A stretch of 64,000 nucleotides of DNA from Burkholderia sp. 9120 (GCF_000745015.1 NZ_JQNA01000002.1:5022001-5086000); one strand, 5' to 3'. Shown: positions 9,223 to 18,352, counted from the stretch's first letter. Made by a program: numbers and translations. The notes: generated by a model not told the origin, from the letters alone.

Positions 9223-9270
9223 CTTGAAACAGCGCCTGAACCAACGCCTGAAACAACGCCTGAAACAACG
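9223..9270. repeat. 12-bp tandem repeat, four units
   Basis: Four head-to-tail copies of a 12-bp unit (consensus CCTGAAACAACG) lie 55-102 bp upstream of the chemoreceptor start. Units three and four are identical, unit two differs at one base and unit one at two. Copy number could vary by slippage and change promoter or leader spacing. Confidence 0.85.
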
Positions 9271-9420
9271 AAAGCCGGGCCGCAATGCTGAAGCCACTTT
9301 TACGGTCTACGGCGGGAATGGGGAAAACTTGAGGGAGAAGCGGGGTGCGGGGGGGGGATAGCGAGGGAGTTAAAGCGGCAGTCGACGGGTCTCAGCGACT
9401 ACCCGCCCGACTGCAATCGA

Positions 9421-10548
9421 TCACACCGCGTGAAGCCAGTTTCTCAGCTTGCGGTTCAGCGGCTCGGAATAAAACCGCACTACGCAGGCACTCAATAGGG
9501 CGGACAACGCGAAGAACAGTGCCAGCAGCAGGAGTTTTTCATCGCCAATCACGACACGCGGCGACCGCACCGTACGTATCGCGCCGAGCACGATCAGGTG
9601 GAACAGGTAAAGCTCATAGCTGCGCCGCCCGAACCACGCGATGCCCGCCGTTGCCGTATACCACGCGCCCTTTTCTCGCGGCGCGTCGTTCCGTTCATAA
9701 GCGGCCAATAACAGCACCGCCGTTCCAAGCGCCATGGCTGTGACGCCGAGAACATTCGTTTCGCCGATGGGCGCATATAGATACAGGTACGCCATACCGG
9801 CCACCACGACACCTTGCAGCACGACCGCCCCGCGACCCCGCAGCACGAATCGTTTCGCGAGCACTGCCGCGCAGCAACCAATCGCGATCCCGTCGAAGCA
9901 CGCGAAATACGCGTAGAGGAACCCACCTTCGTCGCTCTGATGCGTGAAGCGATACAGCGGGCCAATAGCGGCAATCACCAACCAGAATGCAAGCAGCCGC
10001 GACTCGCGACGAAGCACGATGCACAGAAGCGGAAACGCCAGATAAAACACTTCCTCGACCGACAACGACCACAGCACGCCCAGCGGATAATTGACCCAGC
10101 CGCGCGCGGCGATCAGCACGTTCATCCAGAAGGTCAGCGACGCCAGGTTCACGATCCAGAAAGAAACCGATGTGCCGGCCGGTGCGTGATTCTGGAACAT
10201 CGCCAGCCCCGCCAGCGCGGCCACGTTGACGATGGCGAGCAGCAACAGCAGGCAAGGCACGATGCGAGCCACGCGCCGCGCGTAGAACGCCCGTGTATCG
10301 ACACTGCCGAGTCCCGCCCAACGCCGCGCGGCATTCGATGTGATCAGGAAGCCCGAGATCACGAAGAACATCGTCACGCCGTAATTGCCGTTACGCGCAA
10401 CCGCACGAACGGCATTCCAGCCGAATGTGGCGGCTAGCGTCGTGTCGTTCAGGTGGTAAGCAATATTGAAGTGATGAAACAACACGAGCAGAATCGACAC
10501 GCCGCGAATCAGATCGATCCGCCGGTTACGCTGACCGGCTTCGTTCAT
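9421..10548 (-). CDS. Acyltransferase 3 family membrane protein (OafA/YrhL type)
   Basis: A 375-residue integral membrane acyltransferase. It opens with RRIDLIRGVSILLVLFHHF, which carries the family's R-x10-H signature in TM1, and then shows about ten hydrophobic segments. Members O-acylate sugars of lipopolysaccharide, peptidoglycan, exopolysaccharide or small molecules using acyl-CoA. The ATG at 10546-10548 overlaps the beta-lactamase stop in an ATGA junction, so the two are co-translated. The reading frame extends upstream to 10797, but that part only shadows the beta-lactamase gene. Acceptor unknown; a cell-envelope role is inferred from its partners. Confidence 0.82.
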   Translation of the reverse strand: MNEAGQRNRRIDLIRGVSILLVLFHHFNIAYHLNDTTLAATFGWNAVRAVARNGNYGVTMFFVISGFLITSNAARRWAGLGSVDTRAFYARRVARIVPCLLLLLAIVNVAALAGLAMFQNHAPAGTSVSFWIVNLASLTFWMNVLIAARGWVNYPLGVLWSLSVEEVFYLAFPLLCIVLRRESRLLAFWLVIAAIGPLYRFTHQSDEGGFLYAYFACFDGIAIGCCAAVLAKRFVLRGRGAVVLQGVVVAGMAYLYLYAPIGETNVLGVTAMALGTAVLLLAAYERNDAPREKGAWYTATAGIAWFGRRSYELYLFHLIVLGAIRTVRSPRVVIGDEKLLLLALFFALSALLSACVVRFYSEPLNRKLRNWLHAV

Positions 10549-11423
10549 GCGCTCGCCTTGGCCCACTCCACGAAACCGTGGCCGGCTTCGCGCAATACGG
10601 TCTCGCGAAGCTCCATGCTGACGCCCGGTGCATCGTAATAAGCGGCGACGAGCAATGGCGCCCGGCCCGGCGGACGCACGATTGCGTAGTCGTTGGTTTC
10701 GCGTTCCACGCTCGTGCCGGGACGGTCGCCCGCAAGCCAGTTCGCGGGCAAGGCAGCGCGAAGCCGGTTGAGTCCCGGCTTGCAGGCGACCATCCACTCT
10801 TCGAGTTGCCGGCGCGCTTGATGGCTCAATACATCGCCCAAAAGAATACGCGCGGCCGATGTCGCGATGGCCCTCGGTGTCGTGGTATCGAGCAAGCCGC
10901 TATATTGGTTCGACTCGGGTTCGTAACGATCGGAGCGCGTAACGGAATCGCCGAGACCTCGCATGAAACGGGTCAGTGCCGCGGGGCCGCCAGTGCTTCT
11001 CATCAACAGGATCGCGGCGGTGTTGTCGCTCACCTCGACGGCGGCCTGACAGAGCGCGCCGACCGACATGGCACCCTGCGCCACGTTCGCTTTGGTAATC
11101 GGCGACGTGAAAATGAGGTCACGCTCGGTGTAATGCACGAGGCGTTCGAGTGTCTCCTTGCCGGCGTCGACGCGGGCGAGCACCTGCGCAACGAGCAAAC
11201 CTTTGAAGGTGCTGCACATCAGGAATCGCTCGTCGGCGCGATAGGCTAGCGTTCGTCCTGAGCCGGTGTCGACGGCGAATAGGCCGAGGCGGCCGCCGTA
11301 GCGACGTTCGATCCCGGCTATCGGAGATTCAGCCGCGAAAAGCGGTGTGGAGATGCCGCTACCTATACCGAGCAGCAGAGGGAGTCCAAGGGCAAGACGG
11401 CGGCGTGTTCTGGAAGTCTTCAA
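10545..11423 (-). CDS. Class A beta-lactamase with an altered KTG box
   Basis: A 292-residue exported serine beta-lactamase. The N-terminus has an Arg-rich, Tat-like start (SRTRRRLALG) and a hydrophobic core cleaved near residue 31. Active-site elements are present: STFK (Ser71, Lys74), SDN (132-134) and an omega-loop EPESN with Glu168. The third box, normally KTG or KSG, reads RPG (234-236), so the Lys that contacts the substrate carboxylate is Arg and the next residue is Pro. Cys70 is present but no Cys is found at the usual partner position. It sits between a thioesterase and an acyltransferase gene in one operon. It may hydrolyse beta-lactams weakly or act on another amide; activity needs testing. 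Confidence 0.85.
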   Translation of the reverse strand: MKTSRTRRRLALGLPLLLGIGSGISTPLFAAESPIAGIERRYGGRLGLFAVDTGSGRTLAYRADERFLMCSTFKGLLVAQVLARVDAGKETLERLVHYTERDLIFTSPITKANVAQGAMSVGALCQAAVEVSDNTAAILLMRSTGGPAALTRFMRGLGDSVTRSDRYEPESNQYSGLLDTTTPRAIATSAARILLGDVLSHQARRQLEEWMVACKPGLNRLRAALPANWLAGDRPGTSVERETNDYAIVRPPGRAPLLVAAYYDAPGVSMELRETVLREAGHGFVEWAKASA

Positions 11424-11432
11424 CGTAATGGC

Positions 11433-11975
11433 TTATCGGTTGGGGATTTCGAACACGAGGCAGGTCGTCGTGGCGTGCGCGTAGAGCGTGCCATCGGGGC
11501 CGACGAGGCGCGCTTCGGCGGTCGCCAGTTGACGGCCACAGTGGATCACTTTGCCCTCGGCGCGCACACGCTGCACGCGGGGCAGCACGGCCTTCACATA
11601 GTTCACGCTCAGTTCGGCAGTCGTATAGCCGCGTCCGACCGGCATCAAGGTGTGTACCGAGCAACCCAGCGCGGAGTCGAGTAGCGTCGCCATCCAGCCG
11701 CCGTGAACGGTGCCGAGCGGATTCAGATGCTGGGCGAGCGGCGTGCCCTGAAACACCGCCTGGCCTGCCGACACTTCGATCAAGGTGAAGTCGAGCGTCT
11801 TGGCGATCGCGGCATAAGGCAATTCACCGGCGATCATCGCCTGCAAGACTTCCAGTCCTGTCTTGCCCGCAACCTGCTCCGGACTCGCAAGGCCCGGTCC
11901 CGGACCGGCGTTGACACTAGCAAGGACTTCCTGTTCTTTCGCCAGCCAGTGTTCGAGGGTTTGTTCGTGAGTCAA
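11433..11975 (-). CDS. PaaI-family hotdog thioesterase
   Basis: A 180-residue protein with the hotdog-fold signature NPLGTVHGGWMATLLDSALG, typical of the PaaI/YdiI group that hydrolyses acyl- or aryl-CoA thioesters in the cytoplasm. About 45 extra residues precede the domain (compared with about 140 residues for a minimal PaaI protein), which is common in Burkholderiaceae members. It is the first gene of a tight minus-strand operon, with only 9 bp between its stop and the beta-lactamase start. The link between an acyl-CoA thioesterase and an acyltransferase in one operon suggests acyl-CoA handling, which is an inference. Confidence 0.82.
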   Translation of the reverse strand: MTHEQTLEHWLAKEQEVLASVNAGPGPGLASPEQVAGKTGLEVLQAMIAGELPYAAIAKTLDFTLIEVSAGQAVFQGTPLAQHLNPLGTVHGGWMATLLDSALGCSVHTLMPVGRGYTTAELSVNYVKAVLPRVQRVRAEGKVIHCGRQLATAEARLVGPDGTLYAHATTTCLVFEIPNR

Positions 11976-12447
11976 AGCAGGTCTCCCAGACGAATGAAAA
12001 TCGAAGGCATCGATTAAATCATCATTTGGTCGTCACTGCTGCGCCGAGACAACGGACCTGTGGCGACGTGCATCCACTGCGGCCAACGTGAATGGCAGGG
12101 AGGTCCGGTGTGTCCACATCCCATGCGTTTTAGAGGTTTTCCTTGAAAAGGGCATTGCCTTCGCCATGGCGGCCGAATAGTGACAGGTATTTAAATACAA
12201 AATGTACTTTCCAGAGTCTCCGCACTGCTTCGAAACAGGACACACGAGAGAGTCCTCCCACTCAAATGTGCGACAATCCTCAACCATTTTGGCGTCCGCG
12301 TCCGCTTCAGATTCGTTTGCCTTTATTCGGCTTTCATTTATATTCACGCACAACTATTAGACAACTTCCGACCTGTGAAGAGACGCTCACACGTCGATTG
12401 AAAAGAAAAGATTGCACAAAAACACTGGGCACGCGGAGACATTGTCA
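11976..12447. other. Intergenic region with no supported gene
   Basis: This 472-bp gap separates the divergent thioesterase and GNAT genes. It is clearly lower in G+C than its flanks (for example 12180-12420). Short frames on both strands lack ribosome binding sites and family features. It may carry the two promoters. Confidence 0.5.
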
Positions 12448-12948
12448 ATGCCAACGAGAACCGTACATCGAGCGGCGGCGGAACACGTTTCCGACCTCAC
12501 CGAGATCCTGAACGACGCAGTCGCGTACAAGCTCCGGCAAGGCGACGTGGCGTGGGGACAGACGGGATGGACCAAGGCCGGTGTGCTGCAGACCATTACG
12601 CGTAGTGAAGCCTACGTCATCGAGCAGGACGGTGTCTGCGTCGCGACCATGTCGCTCTCGTGGCAAGACGAAAAGTACTGGGGGATTCAGGAGCCGGTCG
12701 CCGGTTATGTCCACCGGATCGCCGTGCGCAATGGCTGTCGTGGACTCGGCATTGGCGGTTTCGCAATGGACTGGTGCGCGAATCAGGTCAGCGCCCGAAA
12801 CCGGCGTTTTCTTCGACTGGATTGCGACCAAAGGAATACAAAGCTCTGCGCTCACTATGAGTCGCTCGGTTTTGTACGGATCGGAACCCGCCCCATTCCG
12901 GAGCTAAGGGACTACGTCGCGTCGCTCTACGAGAAAGCGGCGCGTTAA
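12448..12948 (+). CDS. GNAT family N-acetyltransferase
   Basis: A 166-residue single-domain GNAT enzyme that transfers an acetyl group from acetyl-CoA to an amine. The acetyl-CoA loop is in VHRIAVRNGCRGLGIGGFAMDW (motif A, residues about 88-110), followed by LRLDCDQRNTKLCAHYESLGF. The sequence before that (EDEKYWGIQEP-like region) resembles GNATs with an acidic aromatic substrate face. ATG 12448 is preferred over 12412 because GGAG lies 9 nt before it. It is transcribed alone. Substrate unknown. Confidence 0.8.
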   Translation: MPTRTVHRAAAEHVSDLTEILNDAVAYKLRQGDVAWGQTGWTKAGVLQTITRSEAYVIEQDGVCVATMSLSWQDEKYWGIQEPVAGYVHRIAVRNGCRGLGIGGFAMDWCANQVSARNRRFLRLDCDQRNTKLCAHYESLGFVRIGTRPIPELRDYVASLYEKAAR

Positions 12949-12999
12949 GTCGCCGTCTGACCGGGACGTCGCTGCCGCTTCACGCGCCCGCAACGGTCC

Positions 13000-13647
13000 C
13001 TACCGCACCGCGCCCGATTGCGCTTCCGCATACTGACCCGACGCCAGCCCGCGCGCTACGACACGGCGCGCACGCGCCCAGGCGAGCGACATCCGCGCCT
13101 CATACTCGGTCACCATGGCATCCAGACCATCGTCACCGCACGCTTTGCGGTCATTGATCGTATCGCGCAGGTCTTCCAGTTCGAGAAGCTCGCGCAACGC
13201 ATCGAATCCATCGGACGACGCCGGCGCGTCCATGTCGCCCGCAAGCCTCTCCGTCACGGCGGGCGCGGCACATTCGCCGGAAAACGCCACCCCGTCGCTG
13301 ATTACCACCGCCAACCGGTCAGCGATTTCCCCCAGCGCGAAGGACCGTTGCCATTCCCCGCCGAACGAGTAAGCGGTATCCGCCTGCTGCCAGATCGCAG
13401 TCAGTTCACGCATCAGCATGGGATGAACACCTTGTTCCCCGCTATCGCCCCGCGTTGCCTGCGCAGCGCCCGGAGCACGCGCGGCGGGGCGCGCGTTCAA
13501 CGCCTCCGCGACACGTTTTTCCAGCACGCCATCGCCGCAGACGCGCCGTTGCGAAGCTCGCGAGCCGTTCGATTGATTCGCCCTGCCGCTGATCACTCGC
13601 GATTCACCGGCCGGACCATGCGCCGCACAACTCCACTTCTCAGCCAT
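13000..13647 (-). CDS. Hypothetical protein after the symporter gene
   Basis: A 215-residue protein that I do not recognise. The N-terminal 75 residues are low in complexity (Ala/Arg/Gly-rich), while the C-terminal 130 residues look folded and helical, with FGGEWQRSFALGEIADRLAVV and many acidic residues, and no membrane segment or signal. ATG 13647 has a perfect GGAGG five bases upstream; an in-frame ATG at 13674 lies inside the symporter gene. The short overlap or spacing to the symporter and shared strand suggest co-transcription with it. Confidence 0.55.
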   Translation of the reverse strand: MAEKWSCAAHGPAGESRVISGRANQSNGSRASQRRVCGDGVLEKRVAEALNARPAARAPGAAQATRGDSGEQGVHPMLMRELTAIWQQADTAYSFGGEWQRSFALGEIADRLAVVISDGVAFSGECAAPAVTERLAGDMDAPASSDGFDALRELLELEDLRDTINDRKACGDDGLDAMVTEYEARMSLAWARARRVVARGLASGQYAEAQSGAVR

Positions 13648-13660
13648 AGCGGCCTCCAAG

Positions 13661-14920
13661 TCAGGCATTCTCATGTAAAGACCGCAGCGTCGCGGCGTGA
13701 CTGCCGGCTATGGGCTCCGACGGCGCCTCGCCGGAAATGCGCATTGCAACCGCGGTGGCGACCGTGCTCGCATAGACGTTGAGCGCCGTACGGCCCATGT
13801 CGAAAAACGCGTCGAGGCCGAGAATCAGCAACACGGCTTCGGGCGGCAAGCCGACCGCCGACAGGATCGCCGTGATCGCCACGATCGCGCCGGACGGCAC
13901 ATTAGCTGCGCCGTCGATCGTGATGATCGTCAGCACGATGATCGTGAACACCAGCGGCCAGGTCCACGCCAGGTGATAGGCATCCGCGAGATAGCCGACG
14001 GCCAGCGCCGTGTACAGCACCGCGCCGTCGCGATTGAAAATGTACGACAGCGGCAAGATGGTCGACGCGACGGACGACGGCACGCCCATTTCCGTCAGCC
14101 GCTTTAGATGGACCGGAAACGTGATTTCCGACGAACGCGTACTGAACGCGAGAATCAGCGGCTCGCTGACATGCTTGATCACCGCGCGCGGCGACAATCC
14201 GACCAGCTTGATGATCAGCGTGAGCACCACCGCCAGGATCGCCATGCCGAGGTACGCGACGCCCAGCAACTTGAGCAGCGGCGTGATGGAAGCAATCCCC
14301 TTCGACGACACCAACGCCGCCAGCCCCGCAAACACGGCAAACGGCGACAACGCGATGACCCATTCGATCATCTTGAAGAGTGCGGCCAGCAGAGATTCGA
14401 ACACGGCGACCAGCGGCGCCGCGCGGTCCTCGACCACGGACAGCGCCGAACCCAGTAACACGCCGAAAACCAGCACCGGCAACGCGTTCCCTTCAGCCAG
14501 CGCCGCCACGATATTCGCCGGCACCAGGTCGACGACGAACTTCGTCCAGTCGATTCCCGGCGCGAGGTTCTTCGGCATCACGGCGGTTTGCGCGAGGCTC
14601 GCGCCGAGTCCCGGCCGGAACAGCATATTGAGCCCCAGGCCGAGCGCGCTGGCCAGCAGCGTCATGAGCAGAAAAAAGCCGATGCTCAGCATCGCCGTCT
14701 TGCCCAGATGCCCGCGCTGCACGCCCGCCCGAAACGCGCCGAGCGTGACGGACAACAGAATCAGCGGCATCACGACCATCTTGATGGCGTGCGCGAAAAT
14801 CGCGGAGATAAACGACAGCTTCGCGCTGAGGTCCGGGACATAAATACCGGCGAGGATGCCTAGCGCGAGACCCACCAGCATCTGCACCGGCATGGAGATC
14901 CGCTTACTTGACGGTTTCAT
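13661..14920 (-). CDS. Dicarboxylate/amino acid:cation symporter (DAACS family)
   Basis: A 419-residue inner-membrane symporter with about eight transmembrane helices and two re-entrant loops. The serine-rich hairpin AFSTRSSEITFPVHLKRL and the later NRDGAVLYTALAVGYLA region, which hold the substrate- and cation-binding residues, are characteristic of GltP/DctA/TcyP relatives. It should import a dicarboxylate or amino acid with Na+ or H+. Its start overlaps the last 17 bases of an upstream GntR-type regulator gene, so the two are translationally linked and the regulator probably senses the transported compound or its product. Confidence 0.88.
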   Translation of the reverse strand: MKPSSKRISMPVQMLVGLALGILAGIYVPDLSAKLSFISAIFAHAIKMVVMPLILLSVTLGAFRAGVQRGHLGKTAMLSIGFFLLMTLLASALGLGLNMLFRPGLGASLAQTAVMPKNLAPGIDWTKFVVDLVPANIVAALAEGNALPVLVFGVLLGSALSVVEDRAAPLVAVFESLLAALFKMIEWVIALSPFAVFAGLAALVSSKGIASITPLLKLLGVAYLGMAILAVVLTLIIKLVGLSPRAVIKHVSEPLILAFSTRSSEITFPVHLKRLTEMGVPSSVASTILPLSYIFNRDGAVLYTALAVGYLADAYHLAWTWPLVFTIIVLTIITIDGAANVPSGAIVAITAILSAVGLPPEAVLLILGLDAFFDMGRTALNVYASTVATAVAMRISGEAPSEPIAGSHAATLRSLHENA

Positions 14921-15569
14921 TCTGAGCCCTTATTAGATTGATTCTTGCGTCAGTGCCATCGATGATGTGATTCCACATATGACGTCGCGCCGCCTCCGGC
15001 TCGTTGGCCTTGATCGCGGCGTAGATGTTCAGGTGTTCCAGCGTGCCGCGTCGAACCGTCGCTACATCGTCGCGATGCAGTTCGTTCAGCGCCAACCCCG
15101 TTTGCGCGCGGAGCACCTTGTATGTGGTGAATAAACGTTCGTTGCGGGAGGCCGCGAACATCTCCTGATGAAACACCCAGCCCGTGCGCTGCTCGACCGA
15201 TAGATTGGTGGAAGGTTGTTCGAGCAACTGCTGCATTTGCGCAGCCGCTCGGGTCAATCCTTCCGTCGCGCCGTTGACCGCAGCCAGATACGCCGCCGTG
15301 CTTTCCAACGCCAGACGAACCTCGAAGATTTCCCGCAGATCGTTGTTCGTCGGCGCCGAGACGTAGGTGCCTTTTTTAGGAATGACCTCGACCAGCCCTT
15401 CGACAACCAGCCGTTGAATTGCGGAACGCACAGGCGTGTGCCCGAGCATCAGATCTTCCGCCACATTGCGGGGCGAAAGCGGATGACCCGGCGCCAGCCG
15501 CCCATCGAGAATTCTCGTGCGGAGCTGGACATATGCGGACTGCGTATCGGATTGAGTTTCCTCTAACAT
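14904..15569 (-). CDS. GntR-family transcriptional regulator (FadR subfamily)
   Basis: A 221-residue regulator. The winged HTH at residues 8-70 includes LSPRNVAEDLMLGHTPVRSAIQRLVVEGLV and then KKGTYVS, the standard GntR wing. The all-helical FCD effector domain follows, with the conserved metal-ligating Asp/His pattern (WVFHQEMF and LEHLNIYAAI segments). FCD-type GntR proteins usually repress transport or catabolic genes until an organic acid binds. It overlaps the symporter gene it precedes, so autoregulation of the pair is likely. Ligand unknown. Confidence 0.87.
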   Translation of the reverse strand: MLEETQSDTQSAYVQLRTRILDGRLAPGHPLSPRNVAEDLMLGHTPVRSAIQRLVVEGLVEVIPKKGTYVSAPTNNDLREIFEVRLALESTAAYLAAVNGATEGLTRAAAQMQQLLEQPSTNLSVEQRTGWVFHQEMFAASRNERLFTTYKVLRAQTGLALNELHRDDVATVRRGTLEHLNIYAAIKANEPEAARRHMWNHIIDGTDARINLIRAQNETVK

Positions 15570-15838
15570 CTGAGATCTCAGTTGGCTCTCTCGAATAAAC
15601 TGTATTTACAACGTTGGCGATGATTGCTCTAATGCGAGCACCGCGCAACTATTATTTTTGATAGGTACTCACTCTATTCATTCCAGATTGCAGATTGATC
15701 TGAAGCGCATAGATATGAAATTCCAGGCGGCTCTGTTGGCCGATCAGGGAGACCTGGATCAAAGTTTAAAGATGCTTCCCGAAATAAACTATTCGCCCCT
15801 TTCGGGCGCCATTCACTTTGTAGGTACGGACTCAATTT

Positions 15839-16324
15839 ATGCTGCGTGATCGTTCGCTGTTCGCCATACGCTCGGTTCCAGCCGAGCAGGTCTATCCGAT
15901 CCGGACTTCTGTTCTGCTGGACGGCGATACGTCGCAGTGCCGATTCCGCGGCGACGATCAGGACTCGACGTTGCATCTGGCGATCTGCGACGGCGACGCT
16001 ATCGTTGCGGCTGCAACGGTGTGTCAGGAAGCCTTTCCCGGCTCTCCCGGCGATCACGCGTGGAGATTACGCGGCGTGGCCGTGGAACCGTCGATGCAGC
16101 GGTACGGCTTTGGCCGGATGCTGATCAAACTGTGCTTCGATCATGCGCGCAAGGAAGGCGGACGTATCGTCTGGTGTACGGCGCGGGAAAGCGCGCGAGG
16201 GTTTTATGAGGCGCTCGGGTTCGCTTCCGCGTCTCCTCCGTTTACCTTACCGACGCGGGGCGACGTGTTGTTCTATGAAATGCACTACGTCCTGCCGGGA
16301 GAGCCTGTTACGGATGTCGAGTAG
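15839..16324 (+). CDS. GNAT family N-acetyltransferase
   Basis: A 161-residue acetyltransferase of the small GNAT type. LRGVAVEPSMQRYGFGRMLIKLC carries the Q/RxxGxG/A acetyl-CoA loop, and ARESARGFYEALGF is the usual C-terminal motif. No extra domain is present. It stands alone between the GntR regulator (divergent) and a second, convergent GNAT gene. Substrate unknown; many such proteins act on small amines or free amino groups. Confidence 0.8.
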   Translation: MLRDRSLFAIRSVPAEQVYPIRTSVLLDGDTSQCRFRGDDQDSTLHLAICDGDAIVAAATVCQEAFPGSPGDHAWRLRGVAVEPSMQRYGFGRMLIKLCFDHARKEGGRIVWCTARESARGFYEALGFASASPPFTLPTRGDVLFYEMHYVLPGEPVTDVE

Positions 16325-16384
16325 CAGACAAAGGCTCGCACTGGCAATGACGTGGAGATAATCGGCATTGTTCTCAAGCGGCGC

Positions 16385-16915
16385 TCACTGGCAATAGACG
16401 GCGGGGATCCGATAAATAACCGCCTTGTATTTCGGCCGCTCGCAGTGCTCCACGATCACGCCGCCTAGCGATTCGGCAATGCGCCGGCTGGGCAGGTTCT
16501 CTTCGGCAACCGGGTAGATAAAGCTCTCGGCGCCAAGGGTTTGCGTTGCCCACCGCGCAACCAGCGTGACGGCTTCGCGACCGAAATGTTCGCCATGACG
16601 ATCTTCCCGAATCCAGATGCCGAGTTCCTGCTTCCCGGTGTTCACGTAGTGAAGTCCGACCAAACCGAGAAAGCCTCCGTCGGTGCGGTGACGGATGGCG
16701 AAAACATAATCCGATCCGTTTTCGATGGACGGTAGCCAGCCCTGCCAGATGCGGTCGAATTCATCCCGCGAGGCCGCCGGCTCCCACGCCATGTAACGCG
16801 TCAGCGATAAGGTGATGCATGAGAACGCGGCGTCGGCGTCGGCGGGTGAGAACGGTTGGATAAGAAGCCGCGTTGATTCAATCGTAATGGCTTGTGCGTT
16901 GGGCAATCGTTTCAT
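16385..16915 (-). CDS. GNAT acetyltransferase, RimJ/RimL type
   Basis: A 176-residue GNAT of the RimJ/RimL/ribosomal-protein-acetyltransferase group. The domain starts with ESTRLLIQPFSPADADA, the usual TxRLxLR opening, and contains GLHYVNTGKQELGIWIREDRHGEHFGREA before the C-terminal AEENLPSRRIAESLGG motif. The frame extends to 17071, but the extra 52 residues are unlike the family, so ATG 16915 is chosen. It faces the divergently transcribed serine hydrolase gene. Target unknown. Confidence 0.8.
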   Translation of the reverse strand: MKRLPNAQAITIESTRLLIQPFSPADADAAFSCITLSLTRYMAWEPAASRDEFDRIWQGWLPSIENGSDYVFAIRHRTDGGFLGLVGLHYVNTGKQELGIWIREDRHGEHFGREAVTLVARWATQTLGAESFIYPVAEENLPSRRIAESLGGVIVEHCERPKYKAVIYRIPAVYCQ

Positions 16916-17104
16916 CAAGGCTGCCAACTCGAAGAAAGAGATCGCACAGAGTACGTGAATCCATTCCTTGCGAATAGCCCGCTGACTCTCACCTCGCCTG
17001 AAAATCGGTTTACCGTGGTCAACCGGATTAGTTCTCGGCCGTTGAGTGAGTACCGGTTTCGCGGCGAACATCTACCTCGATTACAACAAGAAAGGAGCGG
17101 TGCA

Positions 17105-18343
17105 ATGCGGCAAAGCGTTAGGGTGGTCGCAGGCTGCATGCTTGCATTGTCATGTGCGGTGGCGCAGTCGGACGCGGTGTTCTCCGACACCGGCTATGCC
17201 GCCGACGCTTACGGCGCCGCGGATCATTATCCGCTGCCCGTGCCGGGCAAGCCCAGAACGCAAGCGCAGTTTGTCGGCTACTACAGCCATTTCGACGAGG
17301 TTCATCCGAGCAATCTGATTGCCAAAGCCGGCGTTGCGTCCACACTCAAAACTGCCGAACACGAACTCGTACTGAACTATCCGTACGGAGGCCAGTATCG
17401 CAGTGTCAACGACTACCTCGATCGTAATCCGGTGACCGGCCTGCTGATCGCGCGCGGCGACACGATTCTTTACGAACACTATCGCTACGCCCGGAAGGAC
17501 ACCGATCGCTTCATGTCGCAATCCATGGCGAAAACGATTGTCGGCATGTTGATCGGTATCGCCATATCGGAAGGCGCGATTCACTCGATCGACGATCTTG
17601 CGGATGTCTATGTACCGCAGTTGGCCGACACCGCCTACGGCCAAACGTCAATTCGCGATCTGCTGCATATGTCTTCCGGCGTCCATTTCTTCGAAGACAG
17701 CAACGCAGGCGACGATCGCGACAAACTAGGCCGCGATCTCTTCAGCCCGCACGGCGCGGGAGCCATCGAAGCTGTCAGGCGCTTCAATCAGCGCGACCAC
17801 GCACCCGGCACGCATTTCAGCTACGCAAGTATCGAAACGGAAGTACTCGGTCTGGTTTTAAGTCATGCAACGCATCAGTCCGTCGCGCAGTATGCGAGCG
17901 AGCGCATCTGGAAGAAGATGGGCATGGAATCCGATGCATCGTGGGGACATGACGCGACCGGGCTGGACAATACCTACTGCTGCGTGAACGCCACGCTGCG
18001 TGATTGGGCGAGACTTGGACTGATGCTGGCCTATGACGGCAAGTGGAACGGGCAGCAGATCGTGCCGCGTAACTGGGTGCTACAAGCGACCAGCGTCGCC
18101 TCTCCCGATAGCTTTCTCGCCCCGGGCAGGGCCAATCCGCTATTCGGCTATGGTTACCAGGTGTGGATTTTGCCCGGCGACCACCGTATGTTCGCGTTGC
18201 AAGGCATGGACGGCCAAAGAATTATCGTCGACCCACGCTCGAAGCTCGTACTCGTGCAAACAGCCATATGGACTAGCGATCATGACCCCGGCATGCGAGA
18301 GGTCTACGCGTTGTGGAACGCGCTGGTCGCCCAATTCGGATAA
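17105..18343 (+). CDS. Exported serine hydrolase of the beta-lactamase (class C-like) family
   Basis: A 412-residue PBP-like serine hydrolase. A signal peptide (about residues 1-20) precedes the mature enzyme. The catalytic SxxK is in SQSMAKTIVG, and the Tyr of the YxN-like motif is in HFSYASIETE, as in the esterase/DD-peptidase/EstB group (PF00144). It should act in the periplasm on an ester or amide such as a nylon-oligomer-type or peptidoglycan substrate. AAAGGAG lies 8-14 nt before ATG 17105; the open frame to 16892 overlaps the divergent GNAT gene and is not used. It is a single-gene unit with a hairpin after the stop. Confidence 0.85.
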   Translation: MRQSVRVVAGCMLALSCAVAQSDAVFSDTGYAADAYGAADHYPLPVPGKPRTQAQFVGYYSHFDEVHPSNLIAKAGVASTLKTAEHELVLNYPYGGQYRSVNDYLDRNPVTGLLIARGDTILYEHYRYARKDTDRFMSQSMAKTIVGMLIGIAISEGAIHSIDDLADVYVPQLADTAYGQTSIRDLLHMSSGVHFFEDSNAGDDRDKLGRDLFSPHGAGAIEAVRRFNQRDHAPGTHFSYASIETEVLGLVLSHATHQSVAQYASERIWKKMGMESDASWGHDATGLDNTYCCVNATLRDWARLGLMLAYDGKWNGQQIVPRNWVLQATSVASPDSFLAPGRANPLFGYGYQVWILPGDHRMFALQGMDGQRIIVDPRSKLVLVQTAIWTSDHDPGMREVYALWNALVAQFG

Positions 18344-18352
18344 CGTAAGCGC

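Noticed and set aside
13018..13782. Plus-strand frame over the hypothetical protein and symporter end
   Set aside because: The minus-strand hypothetical gene has a perfect GGAGG start and better codon use; the plus-strand frame overlaps two genes.
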